A stretch of DNA of 64,000 nucleotides from an uncultured Sunxiuqinia sp. Its GTDB lineage: Bacteria; Bacteroidota; Bacteroidia; Bacteroidales; Prolixibacteraceae. This document shows positions 53,264 to 61,693 of the stretch, piece by piece. The notes under the pieces were generated by a model. It was not told the DNA's origin, did not search any database, and saw only the letters and a program-made list of their open reading frames with translations. Position 1 is the stretch's first letter, and each line of letters opens with the position of its first letter. The stretch lies in assembly GCF_963678245.1 (NCBI RefSeq), contig NZ_OY782776.1, positions 248,001 through 312,000 of the forward strand. Reading direction: 5' to 3'. A program made the translations under genes and the position numbers.

Positions 53264-53473
53264 ATGAAGAGTTCATATTCCTGTGTTAAGTGCGGAAGTA
53301 AGAAAGCATCGGTTGACGTGATACGTACTACAGGGGCTGGTTTTATACGATTTTTTAATATCCAGAACCGAAAGTTTAAAGCGGTATCATGCGAAAGATG
53401 TGGTTATACTGAATTTTACAAAACAAATAGCAAGTCTGGAGCAGGAGATGTGCTTGATTTTTTGGCTAATTAG
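53264..53473 (+). CDS. Small zinc-ribbon protein
   Basis: The 69-aa product has two CxxC knuckles, CVKCGSKKA at the N-terminus and CERCGYTEFY after about residue 43. This fits the small nucleic-acid-binding zinc-ribbon family (PF09855/COG3478-like). The rest, ending SKSGAGDVLDFLAN, matches the family layout. It is the third gene of the SPFH operon and ends before a terminator. The role in the operon is unknown. Confidence 0.82.
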   Translation: MKSSYSCVKCGSKKASVDVIRTTGAGFIRFFNIQNRKFKAVSCERCGYTEFYKTNSKSGAGDVLDFLAN

Positions 53474-53496
53474 TTGGGGTGACTTTAATTGTAGAG

Positions 53497-53530
53497 AAAT
53501 CCAGGAACGTATGTTTCTTGGATTTTTTTG
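53497..53530 (+). terminator. Intrinsic terminator after the zinc-ribbon gene
   Basis: AAATCCAGGAA pairs with the complementary arm ending GGATTT, followed by seven T residues. Confidence 0.8.
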
Positions 53531-53684
53531 TTTTTAGGAGGTTTGAAAGTCATATTTTACAACATATTTTTGATAGGGTTGTTTTTTTAATTATGCTATT
53601 ATCAGTATATTAAAAAACTTAATGGAAATAGGATAATAAGTAACGTGTCCTGATTAACTTTCTAACTATAAAACTATGACAGTA

Positions 53685-53698
53685 TTGATATATATTTA
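53685..53698 (+). promoter_or_regulatory. TTGATATAT element before the Crp/Fnr gene
   Basis: TTGATATATATTTA, a half-palindromic version of the TTGAT-N4-ATCAA box, lies 45 bases before the start. It would allow autoregulation. Confidence 0.4.
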
Positions 53699-53742
53699 TA
53701 CAAGAATTTACTGTTTGAATCTAAGTGGGGAGGAAGGAAGAG

Positions 53743-54468
53743 ATGTTTAAAGAGCCAGAAGTAAAAGATTGTATAAACTGTGGAATGACCTGTTGTGTCC
53801 GCTGTTTGCCAAAGGCTGAGGCGAGCATTTTTGAGTGTCTCAATAAGGAGGATATGGATTACTTGATGACGTGTAAGCGAAATGTAGTTTTCAATCCGGG
53901 AGAAACAATTATCAAGCAGAATACTTCTACTACTCATTTTGTTTGCATTAAAGACGGACTTGCGAAAGTACTTGCAGAGGGACACAATGGGAAGAATGTA
54001 ATACTCAAATTAATATCAACACATAATTTAGTTACAGCCGGTGGAGTAATTAGTGACGACATCAGGCATTTTACAGTCTCAGCACTGACTCAAGTCGAGT
54101 GCTGTTTTATTGATTCAAATAGGTTGCATGTTCTGTTGTCACGCAATAGCAGATTTGCCTACGAGTTGCTGAAATATAACAATAAACAAAATCTTCAAAT
54201 GTTAGATTCCTTGATTCGCCTGAATCAAAAATACATGCCCGGGCGGGTCGCAGATACCTTGTTGTATCTGAAAAACGAAATCTATAATTCGAATCCATTT
54301 AACTATAAATTGAGTAAGCAAGAATTTGCTGAAATGTCAGGAATGACAAAGGAAAGTTTCATTCGAAATATGAAGGAACTTGAGGTGTCCGGTATCATCA
54401 AACAGAGCAGAAATGAAATTGAAATTCTGAGTGAGCCGGAGCTGATCAAAATTAGTAAAAATGGCTGA
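53743..54468 (+). CDS. Crp/Fnr family regulator with a cysteine-rich N-terminus
   Basis: The 241-aa regulator has a cNMP-binding-type sensor domain (about 30-145: FNPGETIIKQNTSTTHFVCIKDGLAKVL) and a winged helix (about 165-235: KLSKQEFAEMSGMTKESFIRNMKELEVSGIIK). The recognition helix keeps Glu and Arg (KESFIR), the pair that reads TGA/TCA half-sites in this family. The N-terminus has CINCGMTCCVRC, i.e. C10, C13, C17, C18 and C21, more cysteines than the simple CxxC usual in Bacteroidota Crp proteins. An Fe-S or thiol redox sensor is plausible. ATG 53743 has a purine-rich SD-like stretch. It heads the cytochrome cluster. Confidence 0.88.
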   Translation: MFKEPEVKDCINCGMTCCVRCLPKAEASIFECLNKEDMDYLMTCKRNVVFNPGETIIKQNTSTTHFVCIKDGLAKVLAEGHNGKNVILKLISTHNLVTAGGVISDDIRHFTVSALTQVECCFIDSNRLHVLLSRNSRFAYELLKYNNKQNLQMLDSLIRLNQKYMPGRVADTLLYLKNEIYNSNPFNYKLSKQEFAEMSGMTKESFIRNMKELEVSGIIKQSRNEIEILSEPELIKISKNG

Positions 54469-54482
54469 TTGATATATGTCAA
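54469..54482 (+). promoter_or_regulatory. Fnr-like box TTGATATATGTCAA
   Basis: TTGA-N6-TCAA palindrome immediately after the regulator's stop codon and 126 bases before the six-heme cytochrome start. Matches the Crp/Fnr box except one base in the right arm. Confidence 0.55.
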
Positions 54483-54607
54483 TTATTCTCTCGAAATATG
54501 TCATACGCAAAGCCTTCGCTATTAGTACTTTCAATTATACTTTTATCATCAAACTAAGCAATTGGAAGTAACTCCACATTAATTTGAATGTACTAAACTA
54601 TAAGCGT

Positions 54608-55681
54608 ATGAAAATCAGAGAAATAACCAAATTACTTGTTGTCGCAGCGTTGGTGTTGTTTGTCGTTCCCGCATGTGTAAAGGAAGGCCCTCCGGGATTA
54701 GATGGTGCTGATGGTGCCGATGGAGTTAATGGTGTCGATGGAATCGATGGTGCTGACGGAGAAGTAGCCTGCATTGTTTGTCATAATGATGACAATATGA
54801 ACGAAATTAAGGCTCAGTTTGCTACCTCTATTCACGGAACCAGTATGATCCAGTATACTGGGCAGCCTACATATATTTATGCCGGTGCTGGAGAGAATAG
54901 AAAGGCTTGTGCCATTTGCCATACGCACGATGGATTTGTAGAGTGGCAATTTACGGAAAGAGATACGCTCACCTCGGCACTGGCGGCACCTACCCATATT
55001 ACCTGCGAAACCTGCCACTCGGGTCACGTAAGTTTCGATTTTGAAGCTGACGGTCAGGATTATGCATTGCGTGCTAAAGGACCGGTTCAGTTATTGATGT
55101 TTGATGACCCAAATCGGCAGATAGACTTTGGAACGGAGTCTAATTTATGTGTGAATTGTCATCAGCCCCGTACAAGCGAGCCCACTCCTGATGATGATGG
55201 CAACTATTTTATTAGTAGTTCACACTGGGGCCCTCATCATGGACCTCAATCGACTATATTAGAGGGAATTGGTGGTTATGAAGTTGCCGGGTCAACCGAA
55301 TACCCTGGAACAAAATCTCATCCTCACCGGAATAATGCAGGATGTACGACCTGTCATATGTATGAATTTGAGAGTGGAGAAGGTGGACATACTTTTGAAC
55401 CAAGTTTAGCGAGTTGTACCAAATGTCATCAAGAACAGGACAATTTTGATGTGGGGGGCGTTCAAACTGAGGTAGAGGAGTTAATTCATGAACTTCAAGT
55501 ATTATTGCAAAGTGCAGGAGTAGTTGATGCAGAAGGTCATTTAGTAAAAGGAACATATCCAATTGGAGTTGCAGGAGCAGCATATAATTATGCAATGATG
55601 GAGGATGACCGGAGTATGGGAGTCCATAATCCGGATTACATCAAAGCACTTCTAAAGAATTCAATTGAGTCATTAGAGTAG
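54608..55681 (+). CDS. Six-heme c-type cytochrome lipoprotein with collagen-like linker
   Basis: From ATG 54608 the product is 357 aa. Its lipoprotein signal ends at C23 (FVVPAC). Eight Gly-X-Y triplets follow (GPPGLDGADGADGVNGVDGI and onward, DNA 54686-54760). Then come six CxxCH heme motifs: CIVCH, CAICH, CETCH, CVNCH, CTTCH and CTKCH. Several histidines (SSHWGPHHGP, KSHPHRNN) can be distal ligands. The Gly-X-Y stretch suits a stiff spacer between the lipid anchor and the heme domain, so it may stand away from the membrane. An in-frame start at 54584 adds eight residues and is less likely. It opens the cytochrome cluster, before a one-heme lipoprotein and the barrel. Confidence 0.9.
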   Translation: MKIREITKLLVVAALVLFVVPACVKEGPPGLDGADGADGVNGVDGIDGADGEVACIVCHNDDNMNEIKAQFATSIHGTSMIQYTGQPTYIYAGAGENRKACAICHTHDGFVEWQFTERDTLTSALAAPTHITCETCHSGHVSFDFEADGQDYALRAKGPVQLLMFDDPNRQIDFGTESNLCVNCHQPRTSEPTPDDDGNYFISSSHWGPHHGPQSTILEGIGGYEVAGSTEYPGTKSHPHRNNAGCTTCHMYEFESGEGGHTFEPSLASCTKCHQEQDNFDVGGVQTEVEELIHELQVLLQSAGVVDAEGHLVKGTYPIGVAGAAYNYAMMEDDRSMGVHNPDYIKALLKNSIESLE

Positions 55682-55753
55682 TGTGAAAACTTATAGAAAA
55701 AAGGCTTCAGAAGAAGTTTTTCCTTCTAATTCACTTACCAAAAGCACAACGAA

Positions 55754-56140
55754 ATGAAAAAAAGTAAAATATTTCTTATTGTCGCGGTTCTTGGCTTTGC
55801 ACTTAGTGGTTGTGTTTATGATTTTGTTGCACCTGAAGCGCCAATTGTAATTGATCCGGATGATCCTGGTGCAGTAGTTGTTAGCTTTGAAAATGAAATT
55901 GTTCCTATTTTTCAAGCTAAATGTGTAGGTTGTCACAAGGCTGGAGGAATAAAATCCACGCCAGATTTGACCGCAGATAAAGCCTACAATAGCATTTCAG
56001 GCTATGTAAACACAACAACTCCTGCAGTAAGCGAGATTTATAAGAAGCCGAGTCCAGACGGGAATCATCCAGCTAAGTATTCAACAAACGAAGCTGCTTT
56101 AGTTCTTGGATGGATTGCACAAGGAGCGGAAAACAATTAG
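55754..56140 (+). CDS. Small monoheme c-type cytochrome lipoprotein
   Basis: The 128-aa product has a lipobox (LSGC, C20) and one heme motif CVGCH near residue 58. The pattern FENEIVPIFQAKCVGCHKAGG resembles small cytochromes encoded next to barrel proteins in Bacteroidota. It lacks an obvious methionine ligand. Likely outer-membrane or periplasmic, handing electrons to or from the six-heme protein or the barrel. It is in a row with 73- and 24-base gaps. Confidence 0.85.
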   Translation: MKKSKIFLIVAVLGFALSGCVYDFVAPEAPIVIDPDDPGAVVVSFENEIVPIFQAKCVGCHKAGGIKSTPDLTADKAYNSISGYVNTTTPAVSEIYKKPSPDGNHPAKYSTNEAALVLGWIAQGAENN

Positions 56141-56164
56141 TAATTAATAAAAGAACCTTTGAAC

Positions 56165-57103
56165 ATGAAAAAAACATTATTAATTGTCATATTAAGTCTG
56201 TTTGTTTGTGTTAATATCTGGGCTCAGGATGAAGCTGTTGAAAAAGATCAACCGATTGGAGCAGCTTTTGAAAACGGGACCTTAATTGACGCACAAACCT
56301 CCTATATTCCTTCTGTAAAATCTCTCGAATTTGTGATTCAACACAAGTTTGGACCAATAGATAATGGCGACGCTGCGTTTGATTTATTTGGATTATACGC
56401 TGCCGGTGCTAATGTGAGGCTTGGTTTAAATTATGTGCCAGCCAAGAATCTTCAGCTTGGTATTGGTGTAACAAAACTCAATTTATACACCGACTTGAAT
56501 GCGAAGTGGACTATTTTGGAGCAAACAGAAAAGAATACAGTACCTGTTTTTGTAACAGTATTGGGTAATGTTGCAATTGACGGCCGACCTAAGGATGACT
56601 TCGGGGGATTAAATAATTACGAGAATCCACTAGACACCTTTGAATTTAGAGGTAGCGATCGTTATTCGTATTTCGCACAATTACTGGTAGGTCGTAAGTT
56701 TTCTGATGCACTTTCATTGCAAGCCGGAGTTAGCTTCTCTCATGCTAACTTAGTTGCGCGGTACCACGATCATGACCGAGTTGGATTGCATTTTAACGGT
56801 CGGTTAAAATTTTCACCACAGTCGTCATTTATATTTAGTTATGATGCACCATTGAAAATTGATGATATTTCGGAACAACATTCGGGTTGGAATGCGAATA
56901 ATGCACCAGGTTGGGATGGACCATATCACCCAAAAGCTAGTTTAAAGTTTGGTATTGAGGTGTCAACCTATACGCACGCATTTCAAATGTATGTTGGCAA
57001 TGCAAATGGCATTCTTCCGCAATACGACATGATGAATAATATGAATAATCCATTTGAGGGGCTTGCTATTGGATTCACAATAACCCGTTTATGGATGTTC
57101 TAA
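56165..57103 (+). CDS. DUF5777 family outer-membrane beta-barrel protein
   Basis: The protein (312 aa from ATG 56165) has a signal peptide (about 1-20, ending WAQ-D) and alternating amphipathic strands through the length. Family-typical segments are LEFVIQHKFGPIDNG, FDLFGLYAAGANVRLGLNYVP, VLGNVAIDGRP and YSYFAQLLVGRKFS. A TTG two codons upstream is not needed. The DUF5777 barrel is known in Bacteroidota near cytochrome genes, with no assigned function. Placed between a one-heme lipoprotein and a seven-heme membrane protein, it could be the barrel of a porin-cytochrome conduit, which is my inference. Confidence 0.82.
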   Translation: MKKTLLIVILSLFVCVNIWAQDEAVEKDQPIGAAFENGTLIDAQTSYIPSVKSLEFVIQHKFGPIDNGDAAFDLFGLYAAGANVRLGLNYVPAKNLQLGIGVTKLNLYTDLNAKWTILEQTEKNTVPVFVTVLGNVAIDGRPKDDFGGLNNYENPLDTFEFRGSDRYSYFAQLLVGRKFSDALSLQAGVSFSHANLVARYHDHDRVGLHFNGRLKFSPQSSFIFSYDAPLKIDDISEQHSGWNANNAPGWDGPYHPKASLKFGIEVSTYTHAFQMYVGNANGILPQYDMMNNMNNPFEGLAIGFTITRLWMF

Positions 57104-57126
57104 AAAGATAAATAGAACATAAAAAT

Positions 57127-57165
57127 AAAATGGTGATATCAATTTCTGTGATATTGCCATTTTAT
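57127..57165 (+). terminator. Hairpin after the barrel gene
   Basis: A 15-bp stem (starting AAAATGGTGATATCA) with a seven-base loop lies past the barrel stop. The T-run is short (ATTTTATT), so termination may be partial and could set lower expression of the next genes. Confidence 0.65.
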
Positions 57166-57263
57166 TCGTAATAATATTTTGAGAATTAGGTTTGGTCAAG
57201 TTTTGAGCAACGATGAAATATGAGATATGGTTTGTAATAAATCAACAGTGTTAAACATACATA

Positions 57264-58211
57264 ATGAGGAATAAATTAATACTAATAGTTTTTGTTTGTT
57301 GTTTTGGATGGCTTGGAGCAAGGGCACAATCATACGAAAATGCACAAAAACACCAGTGCCTGAAATGTCACTCAAATCAAACCTATACATTTCATAATGA
57401 TTTGATGGAACGGCAAGAAAGTCGGTTGATGAACCCCTATTTTGTGTTGGATACGATTGCATTGAAAGCAGGCGTTCATCATTTGTTTGATTGTATTGAT
57501 TGTCATTCTTACGAATATACGACCTATCCTCATAGTGCCAACATTAAACTGGAACCTTTAGCGACATGTTTGGATTGTCACGGAGGTGATGAGTCGTTTG
57601 CTAAATATCAATTTGAGCGGATTGATGAGGAGTATCAAAAAAGTGTGCATTATCAGACTTATGGCGATGCGTTTACTTGTTCGAAGTGCCATAGCCAACA
57701 TACTTACACCGCAACAGCACGAACAAGTAGTAATGTTCAGGAGATTGTTGAGTATAGCAACAACATGTGTTTGTCTTGTCATAATTCGATGCAAGAGTAT
57801 AAATTGGTTTCCGGCAAAGATAATCCAGAGTTGGTCGAAGTCCATAATTGGTTGCCTAATCAAAAATTACACTTTGAAAATGTTCGCTGTATTGAGTGTC
57901 ACACACAGGTGGAAGACAGCCTAATGGTTTCGCACAATATACTCCCGAAAGAACAAGCGTTGCGGAAGTGTGTGGAGTGCCACAGTTCAAATTCCAGATT
58001 AATTGCCTCTTTGTATAAGTACGAAAATTTACAAAGTAGAAAAGGAAATGGTATTTTAGGAACAATGATTTCAAATGATTCCTATGTTATTGGTACGCAC
58101 CAAGTACGACTCCTTAGAACGCTTAGTTATATTATCTTTATTGGTTTAATTGTAGTTATTATCATCCATACAATTTTTAGAATTCTAAATAGAAAGCCCG
58201 ATGACAAATAA
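57264..58211 (+). CDS. Seven-heme membrane-anchored c-type cytochrome
   Basis: The 315-aa protein has a signal peptide (1-21), seven CxxCH motifs (CLKCH, CIDCH, CLDCH, CSKCH, CLSCH, CIECH, CVECH) and one C-terminal membrane helix (about 280-305: SYIIFIGLIVVIIIHTIF). The hemes face the periplasm. It overlaps the b-type cytochrome gene by 11 bases, so the two should be subunits of one complex: a quinol-linked membrane unit feeding a periplasmic heme wire. No known catalytic motif is seen. Confidence 0.88.
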   Translation: MRNKLILIVFVCCFGWLGARAQSYENAQKHQCLKCHSNQTYTFHNDLMERQESRLMNPYFVLDTIALKAGVHHLFDCIDCHSYEYTTYPHSANIKLEPLATCLDCHGGDESFAKYQFERIDEEYQKSVHYQTYGDAFTCSKCHSQHTYTATARTSSNVQEIVEYSNNMCLSCHNSMQEYKLVSGKDNPELVEVHNWLPNQKLHFENVRCIECHTQVEDSLMVSHNILPKEQALRKCVECHSSNSRLIASLYKYENLQSRKGNGILGTMISNDSYVIGTHQVRLLRTLSYIIFIGLIVVIIIHTIFRILNRKPDDK

Positions 58212-58836
58212 TAATAAGGTCTACTTTTATCCGATGTGGTTACGTATTTGGCACGGAATCAATGCGCTTGGAATTATTGTCCTGATCATTACCGGACTGT
58301 CAATGCAGTCAGGAATCGATTCTGGTTTTATTATGTCATTCGACAAAGCCGTAGATGCACACAATATTTCGGGTGTTATTGTGACCCTGAATTACTTTTT
58401 GTTTCTCATTGGGAATTTAGTCACTTCAAATGGTAAGTTTTACATTGTTAAGCCTAGAGCATTTATAAAGAGACCCATTAAACAGGCTAAGTATTACTCT
58501 TGGGGAATGTTTCATGGCGAAAGTGCTCCATATCCATTGTCGGAAAAACGAAAATTTAACCCATTACAGAAATATTTCTATATTCTCGTCATGTATTTAG
58601 CAGTTCCTGGAGCTATTATTACCGGATTTGCATTACTATTTCCCGAACTTATTATTGAGAAGGTATACAACCTGAGTGGTATTTTTGTAACCGCTGTTTT
58701 TCACTCAATTATTGGATTCGTTATTTCTATCTTTTTGATCATTCATTTATATGTCGCTACGATTGGTAAGTCTCCTTTGGAGAACTTTAAAAGTATTCTC
58801 AGCGGGTGGCATCACATTCACCACGGGAAAAAATAG
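58201..58836 (+). CDS. Membrane b-type cytochrome (cytochrome b561 / hydrogenase cytochrome b family)
   Basis: The 211-aa protein has four transmembrane helices and heme-ligand histidines in WLRIWHGINALGIIVLIITG, VDAHNISGVIV, VFHSIIGF and IIHLYVA. This is the pattern of diheme cytochromes that exchange electrons with quinone. It is coupled by overlap to the seven-heme protein, its likely partner. The tail HHIHHGKK is unusually histidine-rich. Confidence 0.88.
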   Translation: MTNNNKVYFYPMWLRIWHGINALGIIVLIITGLSMQSGIDSGFIMSFDKAVDAHNISGVIVTLNYFLFLIGNLVTSNGKFYIVKPRAFIKRPIKQAKYYSWGMFHGESAPYPLSEKRKFNPLQKYFYILVMYLAVPGAIITGFALLFPELIIEKVYNLSGIFVTAVFHSIIGFVISIFLIIHLYVATIGKSPLENFKSILSGWHHIHHGKK

Positions 58837-59321
58837 GGCAGTCTGATTTTGATGTTTTAAGAGTTAAGTTGTTCTTTATTAAGGCTTTATTGTGGGTGTA
58901 TTAATTGGGTCAGCCTGATCTTTTGCGTTGAGGTGAAAGTGAGTTTTTATCTATATACATGATGGCAAATCGGTTTCAAATTGCTTGTCGAAACACACAT
59001 ATATTAGAATCATACTTTTGAGACTTGCATTCCTTGTTGGGTCTTTTTTAGGGGTGTTTATGTTTTCTGATACGTTAATTCAGTTGCTCTAAATGATCTT
59101 TCTATTCGGACGTTGCCATTTTCTTTACGAGAATTGCATCGATGATATTTATCATTTATTCATTGATATATCGCTTACAAAGAATAACAGATAATAGCGT
59201 AAAAAAAGATAGCTTTATAAGTAGTTTTCTTGGATCGGATTGTTGATGCGATTATAGCGAGTTTGTATTTTTTTCAAACTGGAATTGACCAATAAACGAT
59301 AGCTACTAAACATGAAATAGT
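58837..59321 (+). other. Non-coding gap before the NapC-like gene
   Basis: I find no gene in these 485 bases. A TTGATATAT element lies at 59163-59171, like those before the other units of the cluster. The gap suggests a separate promoter for the downstream cytochromes. A short hydrophobic frame near 59020-59090 is not convincing. Confidence 0.45.
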
Positions 59322-60824
59322 ATGAAACTACCTTCTTCAATTAGAAATTGGATTTCGATTACCGGAACAGTATTGGCGGTATTCAACTTGGCGTCTATTT
59401 TATCGTTGATGATTTTGAATACCATTTTTGGATTCGGAGGTTCCTATATTGGTATCTTTATTTACCTTGTGCTTCCTGCTTTTATGATTATTGGATTGCT
59501 ACTTATTCCAATAGGAATGAGAATTAACCGCAAAAAAGCAAGAAAAGCAAAATCGGAAGGACGGGAGTTGAACTGGCCTGTTCTCGATTTTAATAATGTG
59601 GCAGTCCGTAACGCATCAACCATTTTTATTGTTGGTACTGTTTTTTTACTAATTATTTCATCAATAGGGAGCTATGAAGCTTTTCATTATACCGAGTCAG
59701 TTGAATTCTGCGGGAAGCTCTGTCATGAGGTAATGGAGCCGGAATATATCACTTATCATGGTTCGTCGCATGAAAGAGTTGCGTGTGTTGAGTGTCATGT
59801 TGGAGCTGGTGCCGGCTGGTATGTAAAAAGTAAACTTTCCGGTATGTATCAGGTATATTCGGTATTGGCAAAAAAGTACCCGAAGCCAATTCCTACACCA
59901 ATTGAAAATTTACGTCCTGCTCGCGAAACTTGTGAAGAGTGCCACTGGCCCGAGAAGTTTTATGATCGTAAATTAAGAGTTGAACATTCATTTTTGGCTG
60001 ATGATAACAATACAGAGCAAATCGTTCACTTACAAATTAAAACCAGTTCCAAAGCAACTGCGGATGGAATGGAAAAGGGAATTCATCAACATATTAGTCC
60101 TGATGTGAAAATTGAGTACAAAGCAGTTGACCATGATCGACAAATTATACCTTGGGTAAAATATACCAATACAAAAACCGGAGAAAGTCAAACTTATACC
60201 GACAGTGATTACCCATTGAGCCAAGTGGAGCTCGATACGCTGGAAATAAGAGTGATGGATTGTCTGGATTGTCACAACAGACCTTCGCACAACTACAGAG
60301 TGCCACAGAATTTTATTGATCAATCAATGGCTGAAGGTCGAATTTCAAAAACACTTCCGAGTATAAAATTAATAGCCATGATGGCGCTTTATCAGGAATA
60401 TCCTACAAAGGATTCAGCCTTTACAGCTATCAATAGTCAGGTTCGTGAGTATTATGAGTTGGTTGAGCCGGAAGTACTGGAGAACAGAACTGCGGAGGTT
60501 GAGCAAGCTATTGCGGAGATTCAAGATCAATATGCACATAACTTCTTTCCTTTGATGAACGTAAGTTGGAAGTATTACCCAAACAACGTCGGACATATGG
60601 AAACCGATGGGTGTTTTCGATGTCATAACGATCGTCACGCAGCTGAGTCGGGAAAGGTAATTTCAAAAGATTGCAATATGTGTCATAATATCTTAGCACA
60701 AGGAACACCAGACCAAATGAAATATTCTGAGTCTTTTGAACCGCTCGAATTCAAACATCCGGTTGATATTGGAGACGATTGGAAAACGGAATCATGTTCG
60801 ATGTGCCACTCCGCATTATATTAA
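59322..60824 (+). CDS. NapC/NirT-type multiheme cytochrome with seven heme sites
   Basis: The 500-aa protein has three predicted transmembrane helices (about 13-35, 40-65 and 95-118) and then a NapC/NirT-like domain. Heme sites are CGKLCH (spaced CX3CH), CVECH, CEECH, CLDCH, CFRCH, CNMCH and CSMCH. The first site lies in EFCGKLCHEVMEPEYITYHGS, aligned with the quinol-linked heme of NapC/NrfH. Length is double that of NrfH, so it combines a quinol dehydrogenase head with an extra cytochrome part. It has its own upstream TTGATATAT box and is followed by a four-heme protein. Confidence 0.88.
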   Translation: MKLPSSIRNWISITGTVLAVFNLASILSLMILNTIFGFGGSYIGIFIYLVLPAFMIIGLLLIPIGMRINRKKARKAKSEGRELNWPVLDFNNVAVRNASTIFIVGTVFLLIISSIGSYEAFHYTESVEFCGKLCHEVMEPEYITYHGSSHERVACVECHVGAGAGWYVKSKLSGMYQVYSVLAKKYPKPIPTPIENLRPARETCEECHWPEKFYDRKLRVEHSFLADDNNTEQIVHLQIKTSSKATADGMEKGIHQHISPDVKIEYKAVDHDRQIIPWVKYTNTKTGESQTYTDSDYPLSQVELDTLEIRVMDCLDCHNRPSHNYRVPQNFIDQSMAEGRISKTLPSIKLIAMMALYQEYPTKDSAFTAINSQVREYYELVEPEVLENRTAEVEQAIAEIQDQYAHNFFPLMNVSWKYYPNNVGHMETDGCFRCHNDRHAAESGKVISKDCNMCHNILAQGTPDQMKYSESFEPLEFKHPVDIGDDWKTESCSMCHSALY

Positions 60825-60835
60825 TTTAGGGTAAG

Positions 60836-60849
60836 TTGATATATATCAT
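60836..60849 (+). promoter_or_regulatory. Fnr-like box TTGATATATATCAT
   Basis: A close match to TTGAT-N4-ATCAA (9 of 10 fixed bases), 125 bases before the four-heme cytochrome start. Confidence 0.55.
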
Positions 60850-60973
60850 CGTTGATCGTTGTTCATCAATCCAGAAGTTATTAATTTAGAACGATGGATC
60901 GTTGTTAATATTTACTCAAAATATTGGTTTAAATATTGAAGACGTATAGTATAAACCCATAATATTTAAGATT

Positions 60974-61462
60974 ATGAATTACAGGAGATTAATGTTTTTA
61001 CTGGGGCTTGCGCTAATGATTAGTTCTGCAGCGTTTGCGCAGAATTATAAGTACATTGGGGCGGCTAAGTGTAAAATGTGTCATAACAAACCCAATAAAG
61101 GAGAACAATACAACAAGTGGGCTGAAGGGCCTCATGCAAATGCGATGAACTTGTTGAAAGGTACAGAGGCTGAAAATCCAAAATGTTTAAAATGCCATTC
61201 AACGGCAGCTGCTCATCCTGACATGGCAGCTTCGATTAAAGTTGAGGAGGGTGTTTCTTGTGAATCGTGCCATGGCCCAGGCAGTATATACAAGTCTGCA
61301 GGCATAATGAAAAACAGAAAATTGGCAATGTCAAAAGGCTTAATTATTCCGGATGAACAATTATGCAGAACATGCCATAATGAAGAAAGCCCAGACTTTA
61401 AAGGATTTAATTATGAAGAGTATGTTGCAAAAATTGCACACGACGATCCGACAACAAATTAA
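60974..61462 (+). CDS. Four-heme c-type cytochrome (c554-like)
   Basis: The 162-aa product has a signal peptide (1-22, AFA-Q) and four CxxCH motifs: CKMCH, CLKCH, CESCH and CRTCH. YIGAAKCKMCHNKPNKGEQYNKWAEGPHANAMNLL is the start seen in cytochrome c554/c-prime-like proteins. It is a soluble periplasmic electron carrier by prediction. It could shuttle electrons between the membrane cytochromes and a terminal acceptor. It ends before a terminator. Confidence 0.88.
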   Translation: MNYRRLMFLLGLALMISSAAFAQNYKYIGAAKCKMCHNKPNKGEQYNKWAEGPHANAMNLLKGTEAENPKCLKCHSTAAAHPDMAASIKVEEGVSCESCHGPGSIYKSAGIMKNRKLAMSKGLIIPDEQLCRTCHNEESPDFKGFNYEEYVAKIAHDDPTTN

Positions 61463-61500
61463 GATCTAGATTTTTTTTTATTAGATTAATATAGAAGAAT

Positions 61501-61537
61501 TCCTTTGCTTATTTTGAACAAGTAAAGGAGTTTTTTT
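61501..61537 (+). terminator. Intrinsic terminator after the four-heme gene
   Basis: TCCTTTGCTT (61501-61510) pairs with AAGTAAAGGA (61520-61529), with one G-T pair, followed by a T-run. Confidence 0.8.
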
Positions 61538-61693
61538 ATTACTCCATTTTATTTATCGTTTAAATCTCAGGAACGTAAAAGTCGTTTAACGTATGAAACG
61601 AACGTGAATTTTAATACGTGAGAATTCAAACAAGCATGTTAAAATTCATTATGAGTTACATCGAACGCGAATGAAATAAACAATTTTAATGAG

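Noticed and set aside
59020-59095. A short hydrophobic frame (LRLAFLVGSFLGVFMF) in the gap before the NapC-like gene.
   Set aside because: It is about 25 codons with no plausible start or family. It may be chance or an unrecognisable remnant.
59322-61462. A nitrite reductase (NrfHA) operon, suggested by the NapC-like gene and ResB-CcsA.
   Set aside because: No CxxCK catalytic heme site or NrfA-sized gene is present. The four-heme protein is too small to be NrfA.
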